A stretch of DNA of 64,000 bases from Cupriavidus gilardii (GTDB taxonomy: Bacteria > Pseudomonadota > Gammaproteobacteria > Burkholderiales > Burkholderiaceae): positions 1 to 64,000 of the forward strand of contig NZ_VZOV01000006.1 of NCBI RefSeq assembly GCF_008801915.1, given 5' to 3'. This document shows positions 47,180-57,727 of this stretch, in pieces. Position numbers and translations under genes: made by a program. The notes under the pieces were generated by a model. It ran no database searches, was not told where the DNA came from, and was given only the letters and a program-made list of their open reading frames with translations. Every line of letters starts with the position of its first letter. Position 1 is the stretch's first letter.

Positions 47180-48100
47180 CTACACCTCGGGGTGGACCTC
47201 CGCCTCGGCCGACTTGACCGGCGTCGCCGCCGTCGGCTGGCTGGTGCTTTCGCGCGCGCGGGTCAGCGTGGTGGCGATGCCGCTGGCGATGATCAGGCCC
47301 ATGCCGAGCCACGACAGCCAGTTCAGCGCATCGTTCCAGATGATCATGCCCCACAGGCTCGAGAACACGATGCCGGCGTATTGCAGGTTGGCGGTCAGCA
47401 GCGTGTTGCCGCGCTTGTAGGCGCGCGTCATCGCGGTCTGGCCGAGGGTGGCCAGGATGCCGATCCCCAGCAGCAGGCCGGCGCCTTGCCAGGTATGGCT
47501 GCTGACGCCCGAGAACATCATCCAGACCACTCCGGCCAGCGTGCCGACCAGCGAGAAATAGAACACGATGCGGCCCTCGGGCTCGCCCAGCTGGCCCAGC
47601 TGCCTGACCTCGACATAGGCCAGCGCGGTGAACATGCCCGAGATCAGCCCGACCAGGCCGCCGGTCAGCTGATCCTTGCCGACCGACGGCTGCAGCAGGC
47701 AGATGACGCCGGCGAACGACATCACGATCGCGCCGATCAGCTTGCGGTCCGCGCCGCCGGCGGTGCCGGCCAGCGCCGCGCCGGCGCCGACGATCAGCGC
47801 GATCCAGACCGGCGACATGTAGTTCAGCGTCATCGCCGTGGCCAGCGGCAGCAGGCTGATCGACGTGAACCACAGCATCAGCGCGGTCACGCCGAACAGG
47901 CTGCGCTTGATATGTGTGGTCATATGCGGCGTACGCACCGAGGTGCCGCCGGAGGCGAGGATCGCCCAGATGATCAGCATGCTGATCAGGCTGCGGTAGA
48001 ACACGATCTCGCCGGTGGTGTACATCTCGGAAGCCAGCTTGACGCCCACCCCCATCAACGAGAACGAGAAGGCGGCGAACAGCATCCAGAGCGATTGCAT
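47180..48100 (-). CDS. DMT-superfamily (EamA) transporter
   Basis: 306 residues from ATG at 48100; an upstream in-frame stretch is Arg/Pro-rich and lacks the helix. Ten hydrophobic helices are visible in two EamA repeats (LWMLFAAFSFSLMGVGVKLAS, LLPLATAMTLNYMSPVWIALI, LLTANLQYAGIVFSSLWGM). The family exports amino acids, nucleotides or other metabolites; the substrate is unknown. It has a Ser/Thr/Ala-rich cytoplasmic tail. Confidence 0.87.
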   Translation of the reverse strand: MQSLWMLFAAFSFSLMGVGVKLASEMYTTGEIVFYRSLISMLIIWAILASGGTSVRTPHMTTHIKRSLFGVTALMLWFTSISLLPLATAMTLNYMSPVWIALIVGAGAALAGTAGGADRKLIGAIVMSFAGVICLLQPSVGKDQLTGGLVGLISGMFTALAYVEVRQLGQLGEPEGRIVFYFSLVGTLAGVVWMMFSGVSSHTWQGAGLLLGIGILATLGQTAMTRAYKRGNTLLTANLQYAGIVFSSLWGMIIWNDALNWLSWLGMGLIIASGIATTLTRARESTSQPTAATPVKSAEAEVHPEV

Positions 48101-48311
48101 GGCGAGGGAAGGCGAGAACGGCGGGGAAGTCGGTATCCGCGGCGCCGCGCCAGTCGGGCGCGGCAGCGTGCCGGGCGGCAAGTGAGGTGACAGCCGCTTG
48201 GCGAGCCGATTGTAGCAGTGCTGATGCAATGCACCAAAGCCCGATGGGCGGTCATCGCCCAACAGCTTGCAAGGCGGCGTGCGAAGCGGTGGCGCCCGGG
48301 CGGCGGCAATG

Positions 48312-48337
48312 AAAAACGGACCGCCGCGGCGGTCCGT
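48312..48337 (-). terminator. Rho-independent terminator of the Rieske oxygenase gene
   Basis: ACGGACCGCCG and CGGCGGTCCGT form a perfect 22-bp palindrome (48316-48337), followed on the minus strand by TTTTT. It lies about 40 bp past the stop. Confidence 0.85.
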
Positions 48338-48376
48338 CTTCATTCAGGCACGGCGGCAGGACAGCCCGCCGGTCGT

Positions 48377-49480
48377 TCAGGCCACCGACCCCATCGCGCG
48401 CCGATACCACTCGTGGAAGTGCTGCATGCCGTCTTCCATCGGCGACTGGTACGGGCCGACCTCGTTCTCGCCGCGCTTCATCAGCGCCAGGCGGCCGGCA
48501 TCCATGCGCTCGGCGATCTCGTCGTCCTCGATGCAGGTTTCCATATAGGCGGCCCGCTCGGCCTCGACGAACTCGCGCTCGAACAGCACGATTTCCTCGG
48601 GGTAGTAGAACTCCACGACGTTGCGGGTCTTGCGCGGGCCCATCGGGTGCAGCGTCGAGATGACCAGCACGTTCGGGTACCACTCGACCATCACGTTCGG
48701 GTAGTAGGTCAGCCAGATCGCGCCATGCTTGGGCAGCTCGCCGTTGTTGAAGCGCAGCACGGCGTCGTGCCACTTCTGGTAGGTCGCGCTGCCGGGCCGC
48801 TTCAGGCCGGCGTGCAGGCCCACGGTCTGCACGCTGTACTGTTCGCCGAACTCCCACTTCAGGTCGTCGCAGGACACGAAGCTGCCCAGGCCCGGGTGGA
48901 AGGGCACGACGTGGTAGTCCTCGAGGTAGACCTCGATGAAGGTCTTCCAGTTGTAGTCGCAGTCGTGTACCTCGACGTGGTCCAGCATGTAGCCGTCGAA
49001 GTTCAGGTCCTGCGAGACGCCCAGGCGCGCGAGATCGGCGCGCACGTCGCGCTCGCCCTCGAACAGCAGGCCGTTCCAGTTCTGCAGCGGCGAACGTTTC
49101 AGGTGCAGGCAGGGCTGCTGGGCGAAATGCGGGGCGCCGAGCAGCTCGCCCTTCAGATCGTAGGTCCAGCGGTGCAGCGGGCAGACGATATTGGAGGCGT
49201 TGCCGCGGCCGTTCAGCATGATGGCCTGACGATGGCGGCAGACGTTGGACATCAGTTCGATGCCCTCCGGGTTGCGCACCAGCATGCGGCCCTCTTCCTC
49301 GGCGGCGAGCGTATGGTAGTCGCCGACTTCGGGCACCATCAGCTCATGGCCGACATAGGCGGGGCCCTTCTTGAACAGCAGATCCAGTTCCTGTTGATGC
49401 AAGGCCTCGTCGAAGTACGCACGGACGGGCAGCTGTGTATCAGCCGGCGCCAGCTTCAGCGCGGTGCTGAGATTGGACAT
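48377..49480 (-). CDS. Rieske non-heme iron oxygenase, alpha subunit
   Basis: 367 residues from ATG at 49480 with GGAG 8 nt upstream; a GTG at 49489 is an alternative. The Rieske cluster is bound by Cys81-x-His83 and Cys100-x2-His103 (CRHR, CPLHRW). Mononuclear iron is bound in [11 protein letters not shown] (His190, His195), preceded by [13 protein letters not shown]. It belongs to the ring-hydroxylating/choline-monooxygenase-type group. No ferredoxin or reductase gene is next to it, so electron partners are elsewhere. The substrate is unknown. Confidence 0.9.
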   Translation of the reverse strand: MSNLSTALKLAPADTQLPVRAYFDEALHQQELDLLFKKGPAYVGHELMVPEVGDYHTLAAEEEGRMLVRNPEGIELMSNVCRHRQAIMLNGRGNASNIVCPLHRWTYDLKGELLGAPHFAQQPCLHLKRSPLQNWNGLLFEGERDVRADLARLGVSQDLNFDGYMLDHVEVHDCDYNWKTFIEVYLEDYHVVPFHPGLGSFVSCDDLKWEFGEQYSVQTVGLHAGLKRPGSATYQKWHDAVLRFNNGELPKHGAIWLTYYPNVMVEWYPNVLVISTLHPMGPRKTRNVVEFYYPEEIVLFEREFVEAERAAYMETCIEDDEIAERMDAGRLALMKRGENEVGPYQSPMEDGMQHFHEWYRRAMGSVA

Positions 49481-49817
49481 TATCCCCACTCCCTAATAAA
49501 CAGGCGAAAGCAGTGAACAACCCAACCATCGAAATTGAAATCGATATGGGAAAGACGGTCAGACCGTGGCCCGCGGGCATGGTGCCCCGGTTTCCGCTGA
49601 CGAACCGGGGATTGTACCCCAGCCGGGGGATAAGGGCCTGATTTTTTTGCCTTTTTGGCGCGACCGCAAACATTGGTCGGCTATAAAGTGGCGTTTTATC
49701 CTCATGCGGAGCGAGTGCGGCCCGGTGTGCCGACCCCGCCGCGCCGACCCCTCCATCGGTTCGGGCTTGGGCCGGGCGATTTGCCGTAAAATCGCGGTTT
49801 CTGGATCGAAACCCCAT
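49481..49817. other. Divergent promoter region between the Rieske oxygenase and xseB
   Basis: This 337-bp region has a minus-strand TACAAT at 49611-49616, a -10 candidate for the oxygenase, and plus-strand TAAAAT at 49787-49792, a candidate for xseB. An AT-rich run (TTTTTTTGCCTTTTTGG) is near 49650. No open frame has a ribosome site or protein-like composition. Confidence 0.5.
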
Positions 49818-50102
49818 ATGCCAAAGACAACCACCGTGCCGGCCGGCGACGGCGACCAGCTTCCCGCCAGCGCGCCGCCGGCCTCGTACGAGGCCGCCAT
49901 GGCCGAGCTCGAAGCGCTGGTCACCAGCATGGAAAGCGGGGCGCTGCCGCTCGAGGAATCGCTGGCGGCCTACCGGCGCGGTGCCGAACTGGTCAAGTAT
50001 TGCCAGCAGATGCTCGAACGCATCGAGCAGCAGGTCAAGGTGCTGGAGGGCGATGCGCTCAAGCCCCTGGCCGACCCGGCCAGCCAGGCAGACACCGAAT
50101 GA
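49818..50102 (+). CDS. xseB: Exodeoxyribonuclease VII small subunit
   Basis: 94 residues from ATG at 49818, matching the family. The helical core [36 protein letters not shown] is the characteristic coiled coil and binds XseA. ExoVII degrades single-stranded DNA from both ends. The stop overlaps the ispA start by 4 bp (ATGA). The xseB-ispA-dxs order is conserved in many proteobacteria. Confidence 0.95.
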   Translation: MPKTTTVPAGDGDQLPASAPPASYEAAMAELEALVTSMESGALPLEESLAAYRRGAELVKYCQQMLERIEQQVKVLEGDALKPLADPASQADTE

Positions 50103-50983
50103 CCGCCTTCGCGCAGTGGATGCAGGACCGCGCCGCCCGTACCGAGGCGGCGCTGGCGGCCGCGTTGCCGGCGGCGGAGCGGCTGCCGGCGCGCCTGCAC
50201 GAGGCGATGCGCTACGCGGCGATGGGCGGCGGCAAGCGGGTGCGCCCGCTGCTGGTCCATGCGGCCGGCGAGGTCGGCGGCGCCGACCCGAGCGCCTGCG
50301 ATGCGGCGGCCTGCGCGGTCGAGATGATCCACGCCTATTCGCTGGTGCACGACGACATGCCGTGCATGGACGACGACGACCTGCGCCGTGGCCGGCCGAC
50401 CGTGCACAAGGCCTATGACGAGGCCACCGCGCTGCTGGTCGGCGATGCGCTGCAGACCCAGGCGTTCATCGTGCTGGCCGAGACCGATACGCTCGAGCCC
50501 GCGGCGCGGCTGCGGCTGGTCGGCGAGCTGGCGCGCGCCTCGGGGTCGGCCGGCATGGCCGGCGGCCAGGCCATCGATCTGCAGCATGTCGGGCAGCCGA
50601 TGTCGCTGGATCAGCTCGAGACGATGCATCGGATGAAGACCGGCGCATTGCTGCGCGCCAGCATCCGCATGGGTGCGCTGTGCGGCCGCATCGACGAGGC
50701 AGGACTGGCGGCGCTGGACCGCTACGCCGCCGCGATCGGTTTGGCGTTCCAGGTGGTAGACGATATTCTGGACGTTACCGCCGATACCGCCACACTGGGC
50801 AAGACCGCCGGCAAGGACGCCGAGCAGCACAAGCCGACCTATGTGTCGCTGCTGGGCCTGGAACCGGCCCGCGAGCTGGCCGCCCGGCTGCGCGACGACG
50901 CCCGCAAGGCGCTGGCGGAATTCGGCGACCGCGCGGCAAGGCTGGCGGACCTGGCCGACCTGATCGTGCTGCGCACGCATTGA
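50099..50983 (+). CDS. ispA: Farnesyl diphosphate synthase (polyprenyl synthetase)
   Basis: 294 residues from ATG at 50099. It condenses IPP with DMAPP and GPP to make FPP. The first aspartate-rich motif is [18 protein letters not shown] (FARM) and the second is [13 protein letters not shown] (SARM); [14 protein letters not shown] holds substrate-binding Lys and Arg. It precedes dxs, so precursor and prenyl chain synthesis are co-expressed. There is a 72-bp gap to dxs. Confidence 0.95.
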   Translation: MTAFAQWMQDRAARTEAALAAALPAAERLPARLHEAMRYAAMGGGKRVRPLLVHAAGEVGGADPSACDAAACAVEMIHAYSLVHDDMPCMDDDDLRRGRPTVHKAYDEATALLVGDALQTQAFIVLAETDTLEPAARLRLVGELARASGSAGMAGGQAIDLQHVGQPMSLDQLETMHRMKTGALLRASIRMGALCGRIDEAGLAALDRYAAAIGLAFQVVDDILDVTADTATLGKTAGKDAEQHKPTYVSLLGLEPARELAARLRDDARKALAEFGDRAARLADLADLIVLRTH

Positions 50984-51054
50984 CGGCGCGCCGCGCGACC
51001 GATCGCCGTAAAACGACGAGCCGGACGGGAGAATCCGGCGGCAGGACGGATACC

Positions 51055-52992
51055 ATGACTTACGCATTGCTCAATACCATCGACGACCCCGCGGACCTGC
51101 GCAAGCTCGACCGCCGCCAGCTGACCACGCTGGCCGACGAACTGCGCGCCTTCGTGCTGGAGTCGGTCTCGCAGACCGGCGGCCACCTGTCGTCGAATCT
51201 CGGCACGGTCGAGCTGACGATCGCGCTGCACTATGTGTTCGACACCCCGGTGGACCGGCTGGTGTGGGACGTCGGCCATCAAAGCTATCCGCACAAGATC
51301 CTGACCGGGCGGCGCGAGCGCATGAACACGCTGCGCCAGTGGAATGGCATCTCGGGCTTTCCCCGCCGCAGCGAGAGCGAGTACGACACCTTCGGCACCG
51401 CGCACTCGTCGACCTCGATCTCGGCCGCGCTCGGCATGGCGCTGGGCGCCCGCACGCTGGGCGAGCAGCGCGTGTCGATCGCGGTGATCGGCGACGGCGC
51501 GATGACCGCCGGCATGGCGTTCGAGGCGATGAACAACGCCGGCGTCTACAAGGACCTGCCGCTGGTGGTGGTGCTGAACGACAACGACATGTCGATCTCG
51601 CCGCCGGTCGGCGCGCTGAACCGGCATCTGGCGCGCCTGCTCAGCGGCCAGTTCTATGCGGCAACCAAGAAGGGCATCGAGCGCGTGCTGTCGGTCGCGC
51701 CGCCGGTGCTCGAATTCGCCAAGCGCTTCGAGGAACATGCCAAGGGCATGGTGGTGCCGGCGACGCTGTTCGAGGAGTTCGGCTTCAACTACATCGGGCC
51801 GATCGACGGCCACGATCTCGATTCGCTGGTGCCGACGCTGCAGAACATCCGGCGCCGCGCGCTCGAGGGCGCCGGCCCGCAGTTCCTGCATGTCGTCACC
51901 AAGAAGGGCCAGGGCTACAAGCTGGCCGAGGCCGATCCGATCCTCTATCACGGCCCGGGCAAGTTCAATCCGGCCGAGGGCATCCGCCCGGCCGCCAAGC
52001 CGGCGCGCAAGACCTATACGCAGGTATTCGGCGAATGGCTGTGCGACCAGGCCGCGGCCGATCCGCGGCTGATCGGCATCACGCCGGCGATGCGCGAAGG
52101 CTCGGGGCTGGTCGAGTTCGAGCAGCGTTTCCCGGACCGCTACTACGACGTGGGCATCGCCGAGCAGCATGCGGTGACCTTCGCCGGCGGCATGGCGTGC
52201 GAGGGCCTGAAGCCCGTGGTCGCGATCTACTCGACGTTCCTGCAGCGCGGTTACGACCAGCTGATCCACGACGTCGCGCTGCAGAACCTGCCGGTGGTGT
52301 TCGCACTGGACCGCGCAGGACTGGTCGGCGCCGATGGCGCGACGCACGCGGGTGCCTACGATATTGCCTACCTGCGCTGCATCCCCAACATGATGGTGAT
52401 GACGCCGGCGGACGAGAACGAGTGCCGCCAGCTGCTGAGCACGGCCTTCGCGCAGGACTGCCCGACCGCGGTGCGCTATCCGCGCGGCGCCGGCCCGGGC
52501 GTGGCCACGGCGGCCTCGCTGGAGACGCTGCCGGTCGGCAAGGGCGAGATGCGGCGCAGCTGCGGCGCGCGCGCCGGCCAGCGGGTCGCCGTGCTGGCCT
52601 TCGGCTCGATGCTGCATCCCGCGCTGGGGGCGGCCGACAGGCTCGACGCCGCGGTGGCCAACATGCGCTTCGTCAAGCCGCTCGACGTGGAGCTGGTCAA
52701 GACGCTGGCGCGCGAGCACGACTACCTGGTCACGGTGGAGGAGGGCGTGGTGATGGGCGGCGCCGGCAGCGCGGTGCTCGAGGCGCTGGCCGCGGCCGGC
52801 ATCGAGATCCCGGTGCTGCAGCTGGGTCTGCCCGACCACTTCATCGACCACGGCGATCCCGCCTTCCTGCTGTCGCAATGCGGCCTCGATGCGGCCGGCA
52901 TCGAACGCTCGGTGCGCGAGCGATTCGGCCTGACGGCGCCCGCTGCCGCCCCCGCTTCCACCGCATCCGCGGCGGCGACCAAGGCCGCCTGA
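51055..52992 (+). CDS. dxs: 1-deoxy-D-xylulose-5-phosphate synthase
   Basis: 645 residues from ATG at 51055. It joins pyruvate and glyceraldehyde-3-phosphate, the first step of the MEP isoprenoid pathway, using thiamine diphosphate. The thiamine-binding motif is [18 protein letters not shown]; other signatures are [31 protein letters not shown] and [16 protein letters not shown]. It closes the xseB-ispA-dxs operon. A GC-rich hairpin lies downstream. Confidence 0.97.
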   Translation: MTYALLNTIDDPADLRKLDRRQLTTLADELRAFVLESVSQTGGHLSSNLGTVELTIALHYVFDTPVDRLVWDVGHQSYPHKILTGRRERMNTLRQWNGISGFPRRSESEYDTFGTAHSSTSISAALGMALGARTLGEQRVSIAVIGDGAMTAGMAFEAMNNAGVYKDLPLVVVLNDNDMSISPPVGALNRHLARLLSGQFYAATKKGIERVLSVAPPVLEFAKRFEEHAKGMVVPATLFEEFGFNYIGPIDGHDLDSLVPTLQNIRRRALEGAGPQFLHVVTKKGQGYKLAEADPILYHGPGKFNPAEGIRPAAKPARKTYTQVFGEWLCDQAAADPRLIGITPAMREGSGLVEFEQRFPDRYYDVGIAEQHAVTFAGGMACEGLKPVVAIYSTFLQRGYDQLIHDVALQNLPVVFALDRAGLVGADGATHAGAYDIAYLRCIPNMMVMTPADENECRQLLSTAFAQDCPTAVRYPRGAGPGVATAASLETLPVGKGEMRRSCGARAGQRVAVLAFGSMLHPALGAADRLDAAVANMRFVKPLDVELVKTLAREHDYLVTVEEGVVMGGAGSAVLEALAAAGIEIPVLQLGLPDHFIDHGDPAFLLSQCGLDAAGIERSVRERFGLTAPAAAPASTASAAATKAA

Positions 52993-53009
52993 GCGGTCGT
53001 CCGCACGCC

Positions 53010-53040
53010 CCCGCACCGGCGGCTGCAAGCCCGGTGCGGG
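53010..53040. terminator. GC-rich hairpin downstream of dxs (no U-tract)
   Basis: CCCGCACCGG (53010-53019) and CCGGTGCGGG (53031-53040) form a 10-bp stem with an 11-nt loop just after dxs. No T run follows, so a rho-dependent or attenuation role is as possible as termination. A TAGAAT box at 53061-53066 may serve folE2. Confidence 0.5.
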
Positions 53041-53198
53041 CGGCATCACCCGAATTCCCTTAGAATCGCTGGTTTTCGTGTTCGCAGCTGCGGGCTGGCG
53101 CCGCCGTGTTTTCCGGCGCGCCCGTGGTTTCACACTCGTTGCGCGGCAAGGTGACTGCGAAGATGCCGCGACCGTAAAGGAAACCGAGGAAATCCGTC

Positions 53199-54002
53199 AT
53201 GAATGACATCAATCCGGCCTTCGTGATGCCCGATGTGCAATCGAGCCTGGACACGCGCCAGATCCCGATCCAGCGCGTGGGCGTGCGCGGCGTGCGCTAT
53301 CCGCTCACGATGCGTACTCCCGGCGGCGTGCATCCGACCGTCGGCACCTTCAATCTCGACGTGCATCTGCCCGCCGACCAGAAGGGCACCCACATGTCGC
53401 GTTTCGTCGCGCTGCTCGAGGACGAGCGCGAGCCGCTGGACCTGGCCGCGTTCCGCGCGTTGGTGGGCAAGATGCTGCAGCGGCTCGAAGCGCAGGCCGG
53501 CCGCATCGAGGTCACGTTCCCGTATTTCATCAACAAGATCGCGCCGGTGTCCGGCGTCGCTTCGCTGATGGACTACGAAGTCACGCTGATCGGCGAAGCG
53601 CGCGATGGCGTCACCAAGGTCTGGCTGAAGGCGCTGGTGCCGGTCACCAGCCTGTGCCCGTGCTCGAAGAAGATCTCGCAGTACGGCGCGCACAATCAGC
53701 GCTCGCACATCACGATGTGCGTCGAGCTGGCCGCCGATCTGCCGGTGGAGACGCTTGTGCGGATGGCCGAGGAAGAGGCTTCGTGCGAGCTGTGGGGTTT
53801 GCTCAAGCGTCCGGACGAGAAATACGTGACGGAGCGCGCCTACGAGAACCCGAAGTTCGTCGAGGACCTGGTGCGCGATATCGCGATGCGGCTCAATGCC
53901 GACGAGCGCATCGTGGCCTACGTGCTCGAGGCGGAGAACTTCGAGTCGATCCACAACCACAGCGCGTATGCGGTGATCGAGCGCGACAAGCGGCTGAGCT
54001 AG
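53199..54002 (+). CDS. folE2: GTP cyclohydrolase I, FolE2 type
   Basis: 267 residues. It makes dihydroneopterin triphosphate from GTP, the first step of folate synthesis. The type IB family is recognisable from [25 protein letters not shown] and the catalytic region [23 protein letters not shown]. FolE2 enzymes are not strictly zinc dependent and replace FolE in many beta-proteobacteria. AAACCGAGGAAATCC precedes the ATG. A terminator follows at 54075. Confidence 0.95.
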   Translation: MNDINPAFVMPDVQSSLDTRQIPIQRVGVRGVRYPLTMRTPGGVHPTVGTFNLDVHLPADQKGTHMSRFVALLEDEREPLDLAAFRALVGKMLQRLEAQAGRIEVTFPYFINKIAPVSGVASLMDYEVTLIGEARDGVTKVWLKALVPVTSLCPCSKKISQYGAHNQRSHITMCVELAADLPVETLVRMAEEEASCELWGLLKRPDEKYVTERAYENPKFVEDLVRDIAMRLNADERIVAYVLEAENFESIHNHSAYAVIERDKRLS

Positions 54003-54012
54003 TTGCCGAACC

Positions 54013-54074
54013 TGTCGTCCCCGCGCACGCGGCGACCCGGGGATTTCAAACGACCGCATGCGCGGGAACGACGA
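54013..54074. repeat. TTCCCGC/GCGGGAA-type dispersed repeat
   Basis: GTCGTCCCCGCGCACGCGG-CGAC and CCGCATGCGCGGGAACGACGA form a pair of hairpins in opposite orientation after folE2, resembling the copy at 22573. Confidence 0.6.
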
Positions 54075-54101
54075 CGCCACCCCATGGGTGGCGTTTTTTT
54101 T
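54075..54101 (+). terminator. Rho-independent terminator after folE2
   Basis: CGCCACCC-CAT-GGGTGGCG is followed by eight T residues. Beyond it, TTTTGTCCCGCGTAG occurs twice in tandem (about 54098-54127). Confidence 0.9.
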
Positions 54102-54147
54102 GTCCCGCGTAGTTTTGTCCCGCGTAGTCAGGTGTCCAGCGCGCGGA

Positions 54148-55182
54148 TCAATGTGCCGCCGGCAGCCGCAGATCCGCCAGGTCCCAGCGCGGCGTGACGC
54201 CGTAGCCGTACTCGCGCTGCGCCAGTTGCGGCGCGGCCTGCAGCCGCATTGCGCCGGCAAAGGCGATCATCGCGCCGTTGTCGGTGCAGAAGGCCAGGTC
54301 CGGATAGAAGACCTGCGCGCGGCGCCTGGCCGCCAGTTCGTCGAGCCGCTCGCGCAGTTGCCGGTTGGCGCCGACGCCGCCGGCGACCACCAGCCGCTTG
54401 TGGCCGGTCGCCTTCAGCGCCGCCATCGACTTGGCCGCGAGCACGTCGACGATCGCGTCGACGAAGGCGCGCGCGAGGTTGGCGCGGTCCTGCTCGCAGA
54501 TATTGCCCAGCTTGCGCGCCTGCGTCAGCACGGCGGTCTTCAGGCCGGCGAACGAGAAATCCAGATTGCCCGAATGCAGCATCGGCCGGGGCAGCTCGTA
54601 CGCGCCCGGCAGGCCGAACTCGGCCAGCCGAGACACTTCCGGCCCGCCCGGATAGCCCAGGCCGAGCAGCTTGGCGGTCTTGTCGAAGGCCTCGCCCGCC
54701 GCGTCATCCAGCGTCTCGCCGAGCAGCGCGTAGTCGCCGATGCCGCGCACTTCCATCAGCTGCGTGTGGCCGCCCGATACCAGCAGCGCAACGAAGGGGA
54801 AGGCGGGCGGATTCGGCGTCAGCAGCGGCGACAGCAGATGGCCCTCCAGATGGTGGACGCCGAGCATCGGCACATCGAGGGCGAATCCCAGCGCGTTGGC
54901 TACCGAGGCGCCGACCAGCAGTGCGCCGGCCAGTCCCGGGCCCTGCGTGAAGGCGATCGCGTCGATATCGCCGCGCTGGCGTCCGGCTTCGTCCAGCACC
55001 TGCTGCAGCAACGGCAGCACGCGGCGGATATGGTCGCGCGACGCGAGCTCCGGCACCACGCCGCCGTAGTCGCGATGCATCGCGATCTGCGAGTGCAGCG
55101 CGTGCGCGAGCAGGCCGGCCTCGGTGTCGTAGAGGGCCAGGCCGGTTTCGTCACAGGAGGATTCGATGCCGAGAACGAGCAT
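54148..55182 (-). CDS. tsaD: tRNA N6-adenosine threonylcarbamoyltransferase
   Basis: 344 residues starting [20 protein letters not shown]. It transfers threonylcarbamoyl to A37 of tRNAs that read ANN codons. The metal-binding motif HHLEGH lies about 110 residues in, preceded by the region [18 protein letters not shown], and [14 protein letters not shown] is a conserved nucleotide-binding loop. It is convergent with folE2 and divergent from the BaiN-type gene. Confidence 0.97.
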   Translation of the reverse strand: MLVLGIESSCDETGLALYDTEAGLLAHALHSQIAMHRDYGGVVPELASRDHIRRVLPLLQQVLDEAGRQRGDIDAIAFTQGPGLAGALLVGASVANALGFALDVPMLGVHHLEGHLLSPLLTPNPPAFPFVALLVSGGHTQLMEVRGIGDYALLGETLDDAAGEAFDKTAKLLGLGYPGGPEVSRLAEFGLPGAYELPRPMLHSGNLDFSFAGLKTAVLTQARKLGNICEQDRANLARAFVDAIVDVLAAKSMAALKATGHKRLVVAGGVGANRQLRERLDELAARRRAQVFYPDLAFCTDNGAMIAFAGAMRLQAAPQLAQREYGYGVTPRWDLADLRLPAAH

Positions 55183-55310
55183 GGTGTGGAGCGGGATGGA
55201 AGCGGCGCCGAAGTCCAGCGCAAGCGGCTGCGGCGCAAAGCCTGCGAGGGTAGCACAGCGGGCCGCGGCGCGCTTTTCGCTACAATCGCCGATTCTTCAG
55301 CAGGATCGTC

Positions 55311-56654
55311 ATGTCAGAGTCGCACTCAGCAGCGCAGCCCGCGGCGCACCCATTATCGCGCCGGCCGTCGCCGTCGTCGTCATCGTCCGGGGCCGGACGT
55401 TACGACGTCGCCGTGCTCGGCGCCGGGGCGGCGGGCATGATGTGTGCCGCGGTGGCGGGCCAGCAGGGCGCCCGCGTGGTGCTGATCGACCATGCCACGC
55501 GGCTCGCCGAGAAGATCCGCATCTCCGGCGGCGGGCGCTGCAATTTCACCAATCTGCACGCCGGTCCGGCCAATTACCTGTCCGACAACCCGCATTTCTG
55601 CCGCTCGGCGCTGGCGCGCTATACGCCCCAGGACTTCCTTGCGCTGATGCGGCGCCATCAGATCGACTGGCACGAAAAGCATCGCGGCCAGCTGTTCTGC
55701 AACGACAGCGCCGAGCAGGTCATCGAGATGCTGCGTGCCGAGTGTGGTGCGGGCCAGGTGCACTGGCGCATCGGCTGCACGGTTGCCGAGGTCCGGCGCG
55801 AAGGGGACGATTTCTTGTTGCTGACGCCCGACGGCCCGGTGCGGGCGGGCGCCCTGGTCGTCGCGACCGGCGGGCTGTCGATCCCCAAGATCGGCGCCAC
55901 CGATTTCGGCTACCGGATCGCCCGCCAGTTCGGCCTGCCGGTGGTCGAAACCCGGCCCGCGCTGGTGCCGCTGACTTTCGATGGCGCTGCCTGGCAGCCC
56001 TTTGCACCGCTGGCCGGGTTGTCCAGGGAGGTCGATATCGCGACCGGCAAGGGCAAGGAGGCCGGCGCCTTTCGCGAGGACCTGCTGTGGACGCACCGCG
56101 GGCTGTCCGGCCCGGCGGTGCTGCAGATCTCGAGCTATTGGCGTCCCGGCACGCCGATCACGATCGATCTGTTCGAGGGCGAGGATGCGGCGGCGTGGCT
56201 GCTCGAGGCCAAGAACGGCACCCGCAAGCATCTGGGCAATCTGCTGGCCGCGCGCATGCCGGCGCGGCTCGCCGACGCCTGGTGCCGCGCCGCCGGACTC
56301 GATGCGGCGAAGTTGCCGCACGATCTGCCGGACAAGGCGCTGCGCAAGCTGGGCGAGGCGCTGAACCGCTGGCAGCTGGTGCCCTCCGGTACCGAGGGCT
56401 ATCGCAAGGCCGAGGTCACGCGCGGCGGCGTCGATACGCGCGCGCTGTCGTCCAGCACGATGATGGCGCGCTCGGTGCCGAACCTGTACTTCATCGGCGA
56501 GGTCGTCGATGTCACCGGGTGGCTCGGTGGCTACAATTTCCAGTGGGCCTGGGCGTCCGGCGTGGCCGCGGGAAAGGCGGTCGCGCAGAACGCCCGGAGC
56601 GACGCCGAGGCTTCCGGGACGCGGCCGGTTCTCGGTGGTAAACCGGAGAAGTAA
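55311..56654 (+). CDS. BaiN/RdsA-type FAD-dependent oxidoreductase (HI0933-like)
   Basis: 447 residues. After a Ser/Ala/Pro-rich first 25 residues comes the dinucleotide-binding fold (YDVAVLGAGAAGMMCAAVAG) and the family motif KIRISGGGRCNFTN. Late motifs are TGGLSIPKIGATDFGY, VTRGGVDTRALSSSTM and PNLYFIGEVVDVTGWLGGYN. This group is annotated as BaiN-like or HI0933-like flavoproteins, and its physiological substrates are mostly unknown. It is upstream of rpsU by 70 bp. Confidence 0.9.
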   Translation: MSESHSAAQPAAHPLSRRPSPSSSSSGAGRYDVAVLGAGAAGMMCAAVAGQQGARVVLIDHATRLAEKIRISGGGRCNFTNLHAGPANYLSDNPHFCRSALARYTPQDFLALMRRHQIDWHEKHRGQLFCNDSAEQVIEMLRAECGAGQVHWRIGCTVAEVRREGDDFLLLTPDGPVRAGALVVATGGLSIPKIGATDFGYRIARQFGLPVVETRPALVPLTFDGAAWQPFAPLAGLSREVDIATGKGKEAGAFREDLLWTHRGLSGPAVLQISSYWRPGTPITIDLFEGEDAAAWLLEAKNGTRKHLGNLLAARMPARLADAWCRAAGLDAAKLPHDLPDKALRKLGEALNRWQLVPSGTEGYRKAEVTRGGVDTRALSSSTMMARSVPNLYFIGEVVDVTGWLGGYNFQWAWASGVAAGKAVAQNARSDAEASGTRPVLGGKPEK

Positions 56655-56724
56655 ACCGGCACGCTTGACGAATTTCGTGCTAGACTCCAAGTCTTCGTAA
56701 AACCGCTAACTCCTTTTTTGGCAC

Positions 56725-56937
56725 ATGACCACGATTCGCCTCAAAGAAAACGAGCCGTTTGAAGTTGCGATGCGTCGCTTCAAGCGCACCATCGAAAAGA
56801 ACGGTTTGATTACTGAACTGCGGGCGCGCGAGTTTTATGAAAAGCCGACGGCAGAGCGGAAGCGCAAGAAGGCGGCGGCGGTGAAGCGCCACTACAAGCG
56901 CATTCGCAGCCAGATGCTGCCGAAGAAGCTGTACTGA
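56725..56937 (+). CDS. rpsU: 30S ribosomal protein S21
   Basis: 70 residues starting [21 protein letters not shown], the standard S21. It is a basic small-subunit protein needed for initiation. The C-terminus [20 protein letters not shown] is strongly basic. It starts the conserved rpsU-yqeY-dnaG-rpoD block. A terminator-like hairpin follows, and the stop codon lies inside a 16-bp palindrome. Confidence 0.97.
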   Translation: MTTIRLKENEPFEVAMRRFKRTIEKNGLITELRAREFYEKPTAERKRKKAAAVKRHYKRIRSQMLPKKLY

Positions 56938-56951
56938 TCGACCGGTCGATC
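56936..56951. promoter_or_regulatory. 16-bp perfect palindrome overlapping the rpsU stop
   Basis: GATCGACCGGTCGATC is its own reverse complement and includes the last base of the rpsU TGA region. It may form a strong mRNA hairpin or bind a protein. Confidence 0.6.
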
Positions 56952-56981
56952 GGCTGAACGCCTTTCCGCGTCAGCATCCAG

Positions 56982-57013
56982 ACCCGCTGTGGGCCTCGCT
57001 CCGGCGGGTTTTT
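56982..57013 (+). terminator. Probable terminator or attenuator after rpsU
   Basis: ACCCGC and GCGGGT pair across a 16-nt loop, followed by TTTTTG. A weak stem allows readthrough into yqeY and dnaG. Confidence 0.6.
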
Positions 57014-57089
57014 GTGTTGGTGCTCCGCCTCCCTGTTCGCCCTCGCTCGTTGCCGTTTTGTGCTGACGAGTCCACCTGGAAAGATTGCC

Positions 57090-57539
57090 ATGTCCCTCAA
57101 GCAACGAATCACCGATGACATGAAGGCCGCCATGCGGGCGCGCGAGTCGGAGCGGCTCGGCACGATCCGGCTGCTGCTGGCGGCGATCAAGCAGCGTGAA
57201 GTCGACGAGCGGACGGAACTGGACGACGCTGCCGTGCTGGCGGTGGTCGAGAAGCTGATCAAGCAGCGCAAGGATTCGATCTCGCAGTTCCAGCAGGCTG
57301 GCCGCACCGACCTGGTCGACAAGGAGAGCGCCGAGCTGGAGGTGCTGCAGGTCTACATGCCGGCTGCGCTGTCCGACGCCGAAGTGGCAGCCGAAGTCGC
57401 CAACGCGGTGGCGGAGAGCGGCGCCGCGGGTCCGCAGGACATGGGCAAGGTCATGGCCCTGTTGAAGGGCCGGCTGGCGGGCCGTGCCGATATGAGTGCC
57501 GTGTCGGCCCAGGTCAAGGCCGCCTTGACCGGCAAATAG
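57090..57539 (+). CDS. yqeY: GatB/YqeY domain-containing protein
   Basis: 149 residues starting MSLKQRITDDMKAAMRARES. The YqeY family consists of an N-terminal helical domain and a C-terminal GatB-like helical domain (AELEVLQVYMPAALSDAEV, GPQDMGKVMALLKGRLAGRAD). It may interact with tRNA or with amidotransferase components; the function is not well defined. It lies between rpsU and dnaG as in other Burkholderiales. Confidence 0.92.
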   Translation: MSLKQRITDDMKAAMRARESERLGTIRLLLAAIKQREVDERTELDDAAVLAVVEKLIKQRKDSISQFQQAGRTDLVDKESAELEVLQVYMPAALSDAEVAAEVANAVAESGAAGPQDMGKVMALLKGRLAGRADMSAVSAQVKAALTGK

Positions 57540-57727
57540 CGCGCAGCGCCGGCGCGATCGCAATGCCGCAGCCCAGCATAGTGGCAATATAGTCACAAAT
57601 TTCTGGCAAGCTGCGATCGACGCACTACAATAATTTCACTCTTCGCCGGGTGAGACACCGCCCGGCTTGCATTTCTACAAGGCCGCCCGAAGTTCGCGGC
57701 GGCCGCGTCGTCAGGACGGCCAACCGG

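Noticed and set aside
49440-49817. 125-codon minus-strand frame upstream of the oxygenase
   Set aside because: It overlaps the xseB promoter and has no family resemblance or ribosome site.
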